Positions 25,334 through 33,800 of a stretch of DNA of 64,000 nucleotides are shown piece after piece. The DNA lies in contig CAWCTW010000005.1 in NCBI GenBank assembly GCA_963798705.1, positions 744,001-808,000 on the forward strand, in the 5' to 3' direction. A program made the translations under genes and the position numbers. Every line of letters starts with the position of its first letter. The stretch's first letter is position 1. The notes under the pieces are model-generated. The model was not told the origin of the DNA and made no database searches. It saw only the letters and a program-made list of their open reading frames with translations. The stretch comes from AC-56 sp963798705 (GTDB taxonomy: Bacteria; Actinomycetota; Thermoleophilia; Solirubrobacterales; 70-9).

Positions 25334-25452
25334 AGGCTCGCGGGGGACGCAAGGAACGCGCTACCGCGGCCGGTGCAATGGCGCCTTGCTGCGCCCCGCC
25401 ACAACGCCGCCCTGGACACAGCGAGCCCGCTTCCGGCGTGATGCGGGTCTCC

Positions 25453-25590
25453 GTGGTACTACGGCTGGTACCACGATGCCTCTTTCCAGCTCGCTCCCAG
25501 CAGCCCGAAACGTCAGAAGCCCGCTTCCCGAGCGGGCTTCCGGACAGTCGGGGCGGCGAGATTTGAACTCGCGACCTTTCGGCCCCCAGG
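25453..25590 (-). repeat. tRNA-Pro 3'-end fragment with perfect terminator (fragment 5)
   Basis: 25548-25590 (minus) is identical to the last 42 nt or so of tRNA-Pro(GGG) at 56.0 kb and stops in the anticodon loop. Downstream is a perfect hairpin GAAGCCCGCT/AGCGGGCTTC with a 5-nt loop at 25516-25540. A GTGGTAC/GTACCAC inverted repeat lies at 25453-25474. The toxin-antitoxin promoter begins directly at the fragment's other edge, marking an element boundary. Confidence 0.65.
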
Positions 25591-25597
25591 TGAATAT

Positions 25598-25609
25598 GCA
25601 TCATGATGC
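25598..25609. promoter_or_regulatory. Palindromic operator before the toxin-antitoxin pair
   Basis: GCATCATGATGC, a perfect 12-bp palindrome, 12 bp upstream of the antitoxin start codon. Ribbon-helix-helix antitoxins typically bind such palindromes to repress their own operon. Confidence 0.5.
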
Positions 25610-25621
25610 TAAGGTGCAGAT

Positions 25622-25867
25622 ATGGCGAAGATCCGAACCACGCTGACGATCGACGACGAAGTGCTTCGCGCCGTCAAGCACCGCGCCGCACGGTCAGGCA
25701 CACGCGAAAGCGAGGTAATCGAGGACGCGCTGCGACGTGACCTCGGCGTTGACCTGCTCGACGCGCTCTGGTCCCGGGCGGACAACTCCGAGAAGACCGC
25801 CACGAAGCTCGCAGTCGAGGCTCAACACGAAACCAGGCCACGCCGGTCACCCCGCAAGCGTCGCTAA
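25622..25867 (+). CDS. Ribbon-helix-helix antitoxin
   Basis: 81 residues. IRTTLTIDDEVLRAVKHRAA then SGTRESEVIEDALRRDLG is the CopG/MetJ-type ribbon-helix-helix; the basic C-terminus (RPRRSPRKRR) probably contacts DNA or toxin. AAGGTG precedes ATG 25622. It lies 3 bp before the PIN toxin gene. Expected to neutralise the toxin and repress the operon through the palindrome at 25598. Confidence 0.85.
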   Translation: MAKIRTTLTIDDEVLRAVKHRAARSGTRESEVIEDALRRDLGVDLLDALWSRADNSEKTATKLAVEAQHETRPRRSPRKRR

Positions 25868-25870
25868 GAC

Positions 25871-26281
25871 GTGCGGGCGATCCTCGACCCGAACGTCATC
25901 ATCTCAGCGCTCCTCTCGCGTGATGGCGCGCCGGCCAAGGTCCTCCGCGCCTGGCTCGAGGGCCGCTTCGATCTGATCGTCTCCGCCCTCCTTCTCGCGG
26001 AGCTTGAGCGAGCCCTCACCTATCCGAAACTCGCCGAGCGGATCGAGGCGGCAGAAGCCACGACGCTGATCGATTGGCTTCGGCGCGAGGCAATCGTGGT
26101 CGACGATCCCAACGAACCTCCGACCTCTCGATCAGAAGATCCTGGCGACGACTATCTGCTCGCACTCGCCGAGGCGGAGAGAGCAGTACTCGTCTCGGGC
26201 GATCGGCACCTGCTCGCGCTGACGGAGGAGCTGCCGGTGCTGACGGCCCGAGAGTTCCTGGTCACCGTCGGCGCCAGCTGA
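25871..26281 (+). CDS. PIN-domain toxin (putative toxin-antitoxin RNase)
   Basis: 136 residues from GTG 25871. PIN fold with acidic residues: ILDPNVIISALLS (first Asp), ALLLAELERALTYPKL (Glu) and DPGDDYLLALAEAE with VSGDRHLL (third and fourth acidic positions). It matches the COG1569 PIN subfamily, metal-dependent RNases that act as toxins. Together with the antitoxin it would stabilise the island. Confidence 0.88.
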   Translation: MRAILDPNVIISALLSRDGAPAKVLRAWLEGRFDLIVSALLLAELERALTYPKLAERIEAAEATTLIDWLRREAIVVDDPNEPPTSRSEDPGDDYLLALAEAERAVLVSGDRHLLALTEELPVLTAREFLVTVGAS

Positions 26282-26379
26282 GCGAGCAGGCCGTATCTCC
26301 GTCACGCTCGGCGTTTCCCGCTATCGGTCGACCCGGTCCTGCATCGCCGCGGAATACCGTTCGCCGTGAACTTCGATCC

Positions 26380-26625
26380 GAGACAGAGCTGACTCGATTC
26401 GGGTCGAACTCCGACTCGTCGAGCACCACCTCTGGGGCGCCGACGTTCTCCTTCAGGCGGTGAAGCTTGGTCGTGCCGGGAATCGGCACGATCAACGGAT
26501 CTGTGCGAGGAGCCACGCCAGCGCCAGCGCCAGCTGCGCGGGCGACACGTCCTTCTCCCCGAGCAGATCGATCAGGTTCTGATTGGCCTTTCGGGCCTCC
26601 GGCGAGAACCGCGTTAGCGGGGGCT
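26380..26625 (-). pseudogene. Aldo/keto reductase, C-terminal fragment
   Basis: The minus strand from about 26625 reads LTRFSPEARKANQNLIDLLG and KDVSPAQLALALAWLL; then, in another frame, DPLIVPIPGTTKLHRLKENV and GAPEVVLDESEF. This is the conserved C-terminal quarter of aldo/keto reductases. The catalytic N-terminal part is absent, cut off at the tRNA-like fragment at 26634. A frameshift lies near 26510. Confidence 0.6.
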
Positions 26626-26633
26626 TTTCTCAG

Positions 26634-26673
26634 TCAGGGCGGCCGGATTTGAACCGGCGACCTTTCCGTCCCC
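26634..26673 (-). repeat. tRNA 3'-end fragment, other tRNA species (fragment 6)
   Basis: On the minus strand: GGAAAGGTCGCCGGTTCAAA then TCCGGCCGCCCTGA, a T-arm (GCCGG-TTCAAAT-CCGGC) and 3' acceptor strand of a tRNA whose 5' acceptor would be CAGGGCG. It sits exactly between a truncated hydrolase start and a truncated aldo/keto reductase end, so it marks a recombination junction. Confidence 0.5.
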
Positions 26674-26754
26674 AGCGCCGAAATCCACGTAAGCGATCTC
26701 GCCGGACGGCGTCGACACGCTCATGCGGTTGGCGTTGATCTCGTCGAGCTTCAT
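26674..26754 (-). pseudogene. Alpha/beta-hydrolase, N-terminal fragment
   Basis: ATG 26754 with GAGGAGAG just upstream starts MKLDEINANRMSVSTPSGEI, then AYVDFGAG, the first strands of an alpha/beta hydrolase. After 27 codons it runs into the tRNA fragment at 26673. The good ribosome-binding site shows it was a real gene start before truncation. Confidence 0.55.
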
Positions 26755-26785
26755 CTCTCCTCGCTTTCGGTTGTTCTGGTTCGTG

Positions 26786-27240
26786 TCAGGTCCGGCTCGT
26801 GCTCCGGGCGACGTCCGCCGTCACATGCGACGCCTCGGCGGAGATCGCGAGCAGGCGATCGGCGAGCGCCTCGGGATCGCTGACCACGTCGTGCGGCCCG
26901 TCGATGTCGTAGAGGGTGCAACCGAACTGCGCGGCGATCTCGGAGAAGGGCAGGCTCTGCGGCCTGCAGTAGACGGCCGAGCCCGGGAGTCGGTCGACCG
27001 CACGGTTCAGCCGCGTTGAATCGGTGAACGTCCGCAGTGGATGGGGACTAAGCCTCCCCTTCAGCCAGTCGACGTCGTCGGGTGCGGTGATCCCGAATGC
27101 TGGGGATCGGGGGATCAGCCACCCATCGCCGCGCTCCTGCGCCCCCTTCCGAACTCCGTCAGCCATCCAGGCCGGGCTCAGGGACTCCATGCTGGACCCA
27201 TCGAGTCCAGCCCAACCCTCGACGAGGATGATCTGTCCAC
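26786..27240 (-). pseudogene. Alpha/beta-hydrolase, C-terminal fragment
   Basis: Open from about 27240 to a stop at 26786: GWAGLDGSSMESLSPAWMAD, GWLIPRSPAFGITAPDDVDW, RAVDRLPGSAVYCRPQSLPF and TLYDIDGPHDVVSDPEALAD. This is the lid and C-terminal half of an EstA-like hydrolase (HDV contributes the catalytic His). The nucleophile elbow is missing, so the 5' half is lost next to the cyclase gene at 27260. Confidence 0.6.
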
Positions 27241-27259
27241 AACACCCGCCGTCGGGCGA

Positions 27260-28366
27260 TCACGGTGCTATCAGCCGGCACAGCTCGATGTCTTCCTCGA
27301 AGCCTTTGAGCTGGTGCCGGCCCAAAGGTTCCGCCATGATGCCAGCGGCCGTGGCGACGGCCAGAGGCGTCACGACCTCACCGGCTGCGGCCACCTTGAC
27401 AGCGCGCGCGGCCAGGTTGACGACGGGGCCGAAGACGTCGCCGTCGCGAAGGAGCACGTCCCCGCTCGCCACCCCCGCCCGCACCTGGGGGACGATGGGA
27501 TGCTCCGTGAAGGTTGCCGCGAGGCTCAGGGCGATCGCGCAGGCAGACGACTCATCGCCAGCTGTGTAGAGGATCTCGTCGCCAATCAGCTTCACGACTC
27601 GTCCACCCCTCGAGGTGACGGAGTCAGCCGCGAGATGCTCGAATGCGGTCAGCACCGCCCCGAGCTCACGAGTGGGCAGGCGTTGCGCCAGCGCGGTCGA
27701 TCCAACCAAGTCGACGAACCCCACGGACATGCGCCGCGTCTCATACCCGGCCTCGGCCGCGTCGCCGAAGACCGCGCGCCGTGCCCCGATGAGGTGCTGA
27801 CGCAACAGCATGTCGAGCGTGGCGCTTACCGTCGGCACGAGTGCCGCCGCCTCGGCGTTGGCGCGGGCAACGCCCAGGCCGACAGGATCTGCATCCCGCA
27901 CCGCCGGCTCGACATTGACTAGGAACGCGGACACGATCGCATCCGCGAGGCGAGCCATCGCCGAACCCATAACCCGCACGAGCTGGAGAACGGCGTCTAT
28001 GCCGAAGACCGCCTCCGCCGCTGCCATGCTGGCGACGATGTCGGCGAACCGCTCGCTGATCACGCGATCGTCGGGCCCCGGCTCCGGGAAGCCCGCGGCC
28101 CTCACCATCTGCAGCAATCTCTCCCGGGGGATGCCCGCGCGCTCCACGGCCTCAGACACGGTTAGCCCCCCGCCGCCGCGGATCGCGACGACCGAGGCCA
28201 GGCCCGGCAGCTGATCTCGGTATGCGACAAGATCGTCAACTGTGGCGCCGAGGCTCACGAGGTATTCGAGCAGCTGAAGTCGCTGCGGTGCGTGCGGGGC
28301 GCTGGCGTCGTAGACCCCGAGCGCCTCAAATTCGGCAGCCGTCAGGTCGGGCACGTCGACAATCAT
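27260..28366 (-). CDS. Class III adenylate/guanylate cyclase with N-terminal sensor
   Basis: About 368 residues from ATG 28366. The N-terminal half (about 1-195) is helical and resembles the regulatory domain of soluble actinobacterial cyclases (LTAAEFEALGVYD, GLTVSEAVERAGIPRERLLQ). Catalytic domain from about 200: MSVGFVDLVGSTALAQRLPT (metal Asp), GRVVKLIGDEILYTAGDESS (second Asp) and GDVFGPVVNLAARAVKVA (Asn/Arg transition-state region). It makes cAMP or cGMP. No Shine-Dalgarno at either candidate start. Confidence 0.85.
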   Translation of the reverse strand: MIVDVPDLTAAEFEALGVYDASAPHAPQRLQLLEYLVSLGATVDDLVAYRDQLPGLASVVAIRGGGGLTVSEAVERAGIPRERLLQMVRAAGFPEPGPDDRVISERFADIVASMAAAEAVFGIDAVLQLVRVMGSAMARLADAIVSAFLVNVEPAVRDADPVGLGVARANAEAAALVPTVSATLDMLLRQHLIGARRAVFGDAAEAGYETRRMSVGFVDLVGSTALAQRLPTRELGAVLTAFEHLAADSVTSRGGRVVKLIGDEILYTAGDESSACAIALSLAATFTEHPIVPQVRAGVASGDVLLRDGDVFGPVVNLAARAVKVAAAGEVVTPLAVATAAGIMAEPLGRHQLKGFEEDIELCRLIAP

Positions 28367-28558
28367 GCCGACAACCGAAAACGAGAACACGAATGGCACC
28401 AACTCACGCTCCCTTTCCGACAGGTGCGGGCGTTTGCGCTGTCATTCCGCTCGCACCGGCAATGGACGACAGTCGATAACGGCGAGCAATGGCGTCATCG
28501 CTCCCGCTCTTCCCGAAGGAAAGGAATTGCCTGGCACATGGGAGACGCCGCGCAAGGT

Positions 28559-28613
28559 TGAGGCCCTTGTGAGCTGAACAAGGTGACTGGAGGTTCGACT
28601 CCTCTCCAGCCGC
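28559..28613 (+). repeat. tRNA/tmRNA-like 3'-end fragment (fragment 9), plus strand
   Basis: GGTGACTGGAGGTTCGACTC then CTCTCCAGCCGCA looks like a T-arm and 3' acceptor strand; the upstream CTTGT..ACAAG pairs as a short stem. No complete tRNA precedes it. It could be the displaced 3' end of a tmRNA or tRNA used as an integration site. It is the only such fragment on the plus strand. Confidence 0.35.
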
Positions 28614-28666
28614 AAAGATGCTGCCGGACCCGTGCAGCGGTGACGCGTTCGCGCGAACATCAGCGG

Positions 28667-29275
28667 ATGCCAGCTGCGCGCGAGCCCCGTCGTATCGAGC
28701 GATCGAGAGGCGTCGGGCCTCGACCGAAGGCGACCCTCAGCTGGTTCGCGATGGCCTTGCTGACGCTGGGATCAGTGGGAGACCTTGGTGCCACCCCCGC
28801 CACGGCGGTCTTCGGCCTCGCCTCGGTGGCGCTCTATGTCCTGCCGGCCATCGTGTTCCTCGTGCCAGCCGCTCTCGTGTCGGCCGAGCTTGCCTCCGGG
28901 TGGAAGGGCGGCGTCCACAACTAGGTCTCGGAGGGGATCTCGCCCCGGATGGGGTTCGTCGCCGTCTGGTGCCAGTTCGCCCAGACCACCTTCTATTACC
29001 CGGCCGTGCTCGCCTATGTCGCCAAGTCTTCATCCTGTCGACGCTGGCCATCTCGGTGGCGGTCCCGGCGGGGCAGATCAGCTTCACGGCAGGGGTGATG
29101 CAGGCATTCAAGGGCCTGCTTGGACACTTCGGCCTCGGCGCCCTTGCGCCGATCATCGCGCTGGGCCTGGTGATCGCCTCGCTCAGTGGCCTGCTGGACT
29201 GGCTCACCGGTCCCTCAACCGGCCTCGTGGACATCGGCGCTCGCATTGGGGGCGATCGGTGCGTTCTTGTTCGAG
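28667..29275 (+). pseudogene. APC-family amino-acid permease, decayed
   Basis: From ATG 28667: KATLSWFAMALLTLGSVGDL, LYVLPAIVFLVPAALVSAEL and ASGWKGGVHN, then an in-frame TAG at 28922 followed in the same frame by VSEGISPRMGFVAVWCQFAQ. A frame change near 29025 leads to FILSTLAISVAVPAGQISF and FGLGALAPIIALGLVIASL. This is the N-terminal third of an APC (glutamate/GABA-antiporter-like) permease. Nonsense, frameshift and loss of the rest make it a pseudogene. Confidence 0.65.
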
Positions 29276-29464
29276 CGCCGCGACCTCGGCCCGTAGCCGA
29301 AGCGGACGCACCGATTCGCCGCTCGTAGTGGACAGCGAGGGCGTTCGAGCTGAGCTTCCGATCCTCGCGGCGAACGACTCGGCCGAGAAAATTGGTGCCC
29401 GATTGGTGCCCGCCGCCACCCGAACTGCCGCATCCACGCAGACGAAAGGCCCGCGTTTTTGCGA

Positions 29465-29612
29465 GTAGCGGGGGCGGGATTTGAACCCGCGACCTCCGGG
29501 TTATGAGCCGCCTTGGAGCCGTTGTGCGCTGTGCAATTGGGCTCTATCAAACCGTGTCGGGTGCCCTGAGTGAGCTGAGTTTCGCTCAGTTCGGTACCAC
29601 CGCCGGTACCAC
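29465..29612 (-). repeat. Initiator tRNA-Met 3'-end fragment with arm repeats (fragment 7)
   Basis: 29465-29508 (minus) carries GGCTCATAACCCGGAGGTCG and GCGGGTTCAAATCC, the 3' part of an initiator tRNA-Met with the CAT anticodon loop. The 5' half is absent. To the right, GGTACCACCGCCGGTACCAC at 29593-29612 is a direct repeat like integrase arm sites. On the left CCCGCG..CGCGAG sequence resembles the flank of fragment 8 at 55.7 kb. Confidence 0.6.
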
Positions 29613-29680
29613 GGACATGGCCCCCGGGCTCCGGTCCCGGGATGTGGCTCCCATGAGAGTGTGCATAGCGTCGAGGGGGC

Positions 29681-30181
29681 ATGCGCCCACGCATGCGGGC
29701 GGACGCTTCGGAATACGATGACCGCGTGAGCGACGCGGTCCACCAGCGTCTTTGCGTGTTGCTGCGCGAGGACCCCGTACCCGAGGTTCGGACGGAAGCG
29801 GCGCGAGCGCTCGGCGTCGCGGGCGAGCCACAAGAGTCGATCGAGCCACTGGTCGCCGCGCTCGACGACTCGAGCGCCGCAGTTCGGCGTGCGGCCACGC
29901 TCGCCCTGGGCCGAATCCAGGATCCGCGGGGTGTCGGAGCACTCGTCGACGCGCTGGCCAAGCGTCCGGAGCTCTGGCGCGAAGCCTCGGCTGCACTTGC
30001 GTCCGTCGGTGACCGCGACCTCCTCGACCGTTTGCTGCCCCTACTCGATTCGGAGTCGAGCCACGTACGATCCGGCACTATTCGCGCCATCGCCGCGGTC
30101 ACCAGCTCCACGTCCGCCGCCGAGACAGGGCCCGTTTTCGAGTACACGGACGACGAAGGCCACAGGCACCCTCTGTTCTGA
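29681..30181 (+). CDS. HEAT-repeat protein
   Basis: 166 residues. Tandem helical repeats: PEVRTEAARALGVAGEPQES, SAAVRRAATLALGRIQDPRG, LWREASAALASVGDRDLLD and SHVRSGTIRAIAAV, four HEAT/PBS-lyase-type repeats. These are protein-protein interaction scaffolds. The exact start is uncertain (ATG 29681, ATG 29693 or GTG 29726). It converges on the PPTase gene with 11 bp between stops and is the first gene inside the fMet-flanked segment. Confidence 0.75.
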   Translation: MRPRMRADASEYDDRVSDAVHQRLCVLLREDPVPEVRTEAARALGVAGEPQESIEPLVAALDDSSAAVRRAATLALGRIQDPRGVGALVDALAKRPELWREASAALASVGDRDLLDRLLPLLDSESSHVRSGTIRAIAAVTSSTSAAETGPVFEYTDDEGHRHPLF

Positions 30182-30192
30182 CCGACGCCGAC

Positions 30193-30870
30193 TCAGGAGA
30201 GCTCACTGGGCGGCGCGTGGGAGGCGGGCGTGCTCACCAGCGTCATCACCCACCCAGGCTCCCAGCGCCACCAGCCGAGCTCGACCGGGCCATCATCCCA
30301 CCCGACTCGAAGGCTGTTCCACGAGCCCGCCGATCGAGTCAGCTGGCCGGGTTCGACGGTCGCCTGTCGGAGGTTCAGCCGCAGGCCCTCGCGTCGCGCC
30401 TTCGATGCGGCCTCTTTCGCGGTCCACACGAGGTTCGCCGCCATGTCTCGCAGCTCACCGTCCAACCCATTCAGCACCCGGTGCTCGGCAGGACCCAGCC
30501 ACTGGCGCACGAACGCGGGGCTACGAGGCTCGAGGACTTCCAGGTCGCAGCCGAGCGCTCCCGACGCGCTCCCTACCATGACGAGCGCCCGCCCGGCACG
30601 GTGACTGATCGAGATCCCGACCGGCATCCGCGTGCCGCGGGCGAGCGCCTCGGGTGCTCCGTCCGCCGTCGACAGGACCTCGACTTCGGCCACGGGCAAA
30701 CCCTGCCACGCTGCCAGTGCCGCCTTCGCCGCCCACCGCCCGAGCCGCCAGTCGGCGCGACGCTTGGGGATTCGCAGCGTCGAGACGATCTCGCGCTCTC
30801 GCTCGCTCAGCCACCGATCGTGCCGGGGTACGTCAGTGAGCGCGCGTGTGAGCCAGCCAAGTTCGGCCAT
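30193..30870 (-). CDS. Sfp-type 4'-phosphopantetheinyl transferase
   Basis: 225 residues. Sfp-family motifs: RRADWRLGRWAAKAALAAW, VGISISHRAGRALVMVG, LGCDLEVLEPRSPAFVRQWL (the GxDxE metal site) and NLVWTAKEAASKARREG (W-x-x-KEA-x-K). It transfers phosphopantetheine from CoA to carrier proteins. ATG 30870 overlaps the end of the carboxylase gene by 38 bp, so it is translated from the lipid-synthase operon. The obvious substrates are the four ACP domains of the megasynthase at 36449-45073. Confidence 0.92.
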   Translation of the reverse strand: MAELGWLTRALTDVPRHDRWLSEREREIVSTLRIPKRRADWRLGRWAAKAALAAWQGLPVAEVEVLSTADGAPEALARGTRMPVGISISHRAGRALVMVGSASGALGCDLEVLEPRSPAFVRQWLGPAEHRVLNGLDGELRDMAANLVWTAKEAASKARREGLRLNLRQATVEPGQLTRSAGSWNSLRVGWDDGPVELGWWRWEPGWVMTLVSTPASHAPPSELS

Positions 30871-33800
30871 TGCTCGCCTTTCCGCCCTGGACCGTTCGCT
30901 GCATCCCCCGTTCGATCGCTTCGATCAGCCGCGGGCGCAGGGCGGCCGGGGGAATGATCGAGCCGACCGAGCCCATCTCGACCGCTCGCTCGACGCTGTG
31001 GACGGAGTCGAACTCGGCCGCCAGCTCACCCTGCTTCTCCGAGTGAACTCGATCCCACAACTCGGATCTCTCGGCTCGAAGCCGCGTCCGCTGCGGAGCC
31101 TCGGCTGCCGCGATGCGCTCGTCGAGCTCGGTGATCCGTGGATCGCTAGCCGTGGATTGCGCGACCTCGCGGGCGAAGACCACCGCGGCGGCCGGGGCGC
31201 CGCCGATGACGGATGCATGGCTCCCCTCCAGGGCGATCGTCTCGAGGTTCTCGTTGAGACGCTGTGAGAAGACCACGAAGGCGCCTCCGTGGTAGCGCGA
31301 GATCACGCAGAAGACGATCGGACCGTCGAAGTTGACCACCGCCCGGCCGATCTCCGCCCCGAACTCGAGCTGCCACTCGCGCATCGACTCCGGCGAGCCG
31401 TCGAAGCCGGCAAGGTTTGCAAGAACCACCACGGGACGCCGCCCCGCCACCGAGTTGATCGCCCGGGCGATCTTCTTCGAAGACCGCGGAAACAGGGTGC
31501 CAGACGTCCAGTGGGTCGGGCCGTCCGCAGGCACTGCGCCGTGACGAACGATGGGCCGTGACTCGATCCCCAGCAGGGCGATCGGCCAGCCGCCGAGGTG
31601 CGCGTCCCAGACCACCGCGCTCTCGGCGTCACGCATCGCCGCCCAGCGTTCCAGCGAGGGATGATCGACGTCGATCGTCGCTCTCATCACCGAGCGGATG
31701 TCGAACGGCGCCTTGCGGCCGGGATTGGCCTCGTCCGAGAAGACGTCCCCGACGCGCGCCAGCTCGGATCCGGGTGCGCGGTGCGGCATCGTCCCGACGT
31801 CACGATCGGGCGAATCGGAGGTCGCCGCGCGCCGCGGGAAACGCTCGCCGGGCGCGACATAGGCGTGCTCGTAGTAGTCGAGCAGCAGGCCGCAGGCGCC
31901 CGCCAGATCGGACGCCCAGTACTGCGCCTCGCCGTTCGGGCCCATGATCCGGTCGTAGCCACCGATCCCGAAGTTGTCCTCCGCCGAGACGCCTCCGGAG
32001 TAGTCGAGCGCCTGCTTCCCGGTCAGCACCATCGCGCTGTCGGGGGTCATGATTAGGATGCCTCGGCTGTGCATCAGCATCGTGGCCTCCGCGTTCCAGT
32101 AGGGCTGCGCCCCCACGTTGATACCGGTGATGACGACGTTCAGCTCGCCCCCGCGCTGCGTGTACTCGATGATCCTTCGGAGGACGGAGGCAATCCAGTC
32201 CATGTTCTCCGTGCCACTGTCCATCGCGATCTTCGCCCCCGCCGAGATCGCGAACCACTCGAGCGGGACTCCCAGCTCCTCGGCAAGGTCGAGGCCCGCG
32301 ATGATCCGCCGGCACTCAGGTTCGGCGAGGGAGCCGAGGGCCTTCGTCGGATCGCCGAAGAGCACGACCCGCTGCATCCCCTCCGGGTAGCGCTCGGTGT
32401 GGTTGCGGACGATCCCGACCACGATTCCCCCGGGGTTGGTCGCGAGCTGGCGCTCGACTGGCACGAGCCGCCCGGTGTCGTCGAGGTCGTGCTCGGTGAA
32501 GTCTCCGGCCGGCTGGTCCGCCGGGGTACCGTCCCCCGAGCGGGAGGGCACGAGCAGCTTGACGATCTCCGCCGGGTGCAGGGTCCCGCGGCGGCGCGCC
32601 GAGACGATCCGCTCGGTGGCCTCGTCGTACGGGTTCAGCGGGTGAGTGGGCGGATCGTCGACCTCCATCACCACCCCAGACCCGCTCGGCGTGAAGAAGC
32701 GGATCACGCGCTCGCGCTCGCGGCCGTCCGGCTCCCGCATCCGGCCCCCAACCATCAGCATCTCGATACCGAGCCCACGCATCGAGGACGCGAGCCGGCG
32801 GACCATCCTCCCAACCTCGGCTGGGCTGAATTCGATCACGGGCCACACGTAGAGCTGGATCCGGTTCCACTGCGGGCGCCGGCTCGGTTTACGGTGAGCC
32901 TGGAAGTGCCGGATCCCCTCGACCGCGTGCAGGAGCATCTGCTCGAACTCCGGGAGCGACACGAGCTCCCCCTGCTCGTCGCGCACGGCGGTCAGGTCGC
33001 GCACCTCGGCGAGCGCGAAGATGCGCTCCTCCCTGGGATTCGAACGCGCCGTGCCGCGGAACAGGTAGACGTCCTCCGCCGCCGGCAATCGCTCGAGCGC
33101 GAAGTTCGAGAACCGCCATAGCCGCAGCCGGTCGGCCATCTCGGGGTGAAGCCCGCGGAGCACCTCGTCCTCGGCGAGCTCACCCGCCTCGCGCCGATAG
33201 GTCAACAGGTCCACCGCGGACATGCCCCGGCCGCGGGCGGGCTCGGCGATCGCCATCACCACCCGGCGGATGGCCGCCGGCAGTTTCGCCTTCACCAGGA
33301 TCGAACCGAGCCGGTCCGCGAGCTCGTCCTCGGCGGGCGGCTCGCCCTCGTGCTCGGCATAAAAGTCCACGACGAGCTCCTCGCCCCCGGGCAATGATCC
33401 CGCATAGTCGGCGATCGCCGCCGCGGCGGCGGGAAGGTCGTCGAGGTCGATGTAGGCGGTTGCCACCCGGCGTGATCCCTCCCAGTGGGCGTGGACGGCA
33501 GCAGAGGAACGCATGGCCCTTCAGGTCGAGCTCCTCGAACTCCCCCAACGCTCGCATGCGGTAGTAGCGACGCGTCATCGTCTCGAGCAGCACGCGGCGA
33601 AGTGGGGCGTCGGCCGCCCGGAGGTGCTCGCTCAGAATCGGGGCCAATGGGCGAGGACAGGCGACGAGGGCGTCGATTCTCTCCGCCCGCGCAGTGCCCG
33701 AGGGATCGGCGGCGGAGCGCCGCCAAGTGCGCCTCCGCGTCCTCATAGGTGGCGGCAGCGGCGGCCTCGATCACCGGTTGATCGAAGTAGTGGAACCGGG

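Noticed and set aside
2732..29508. Functional tRNA genes at each tRNA-like site
   Set aside because: All lack the D-arm and 5' acceptor strand; only the sites at 56.0, 56.1, 57.2 and 58.8 kb (and provisionally 57.1 kb) can form a cloverleaf.
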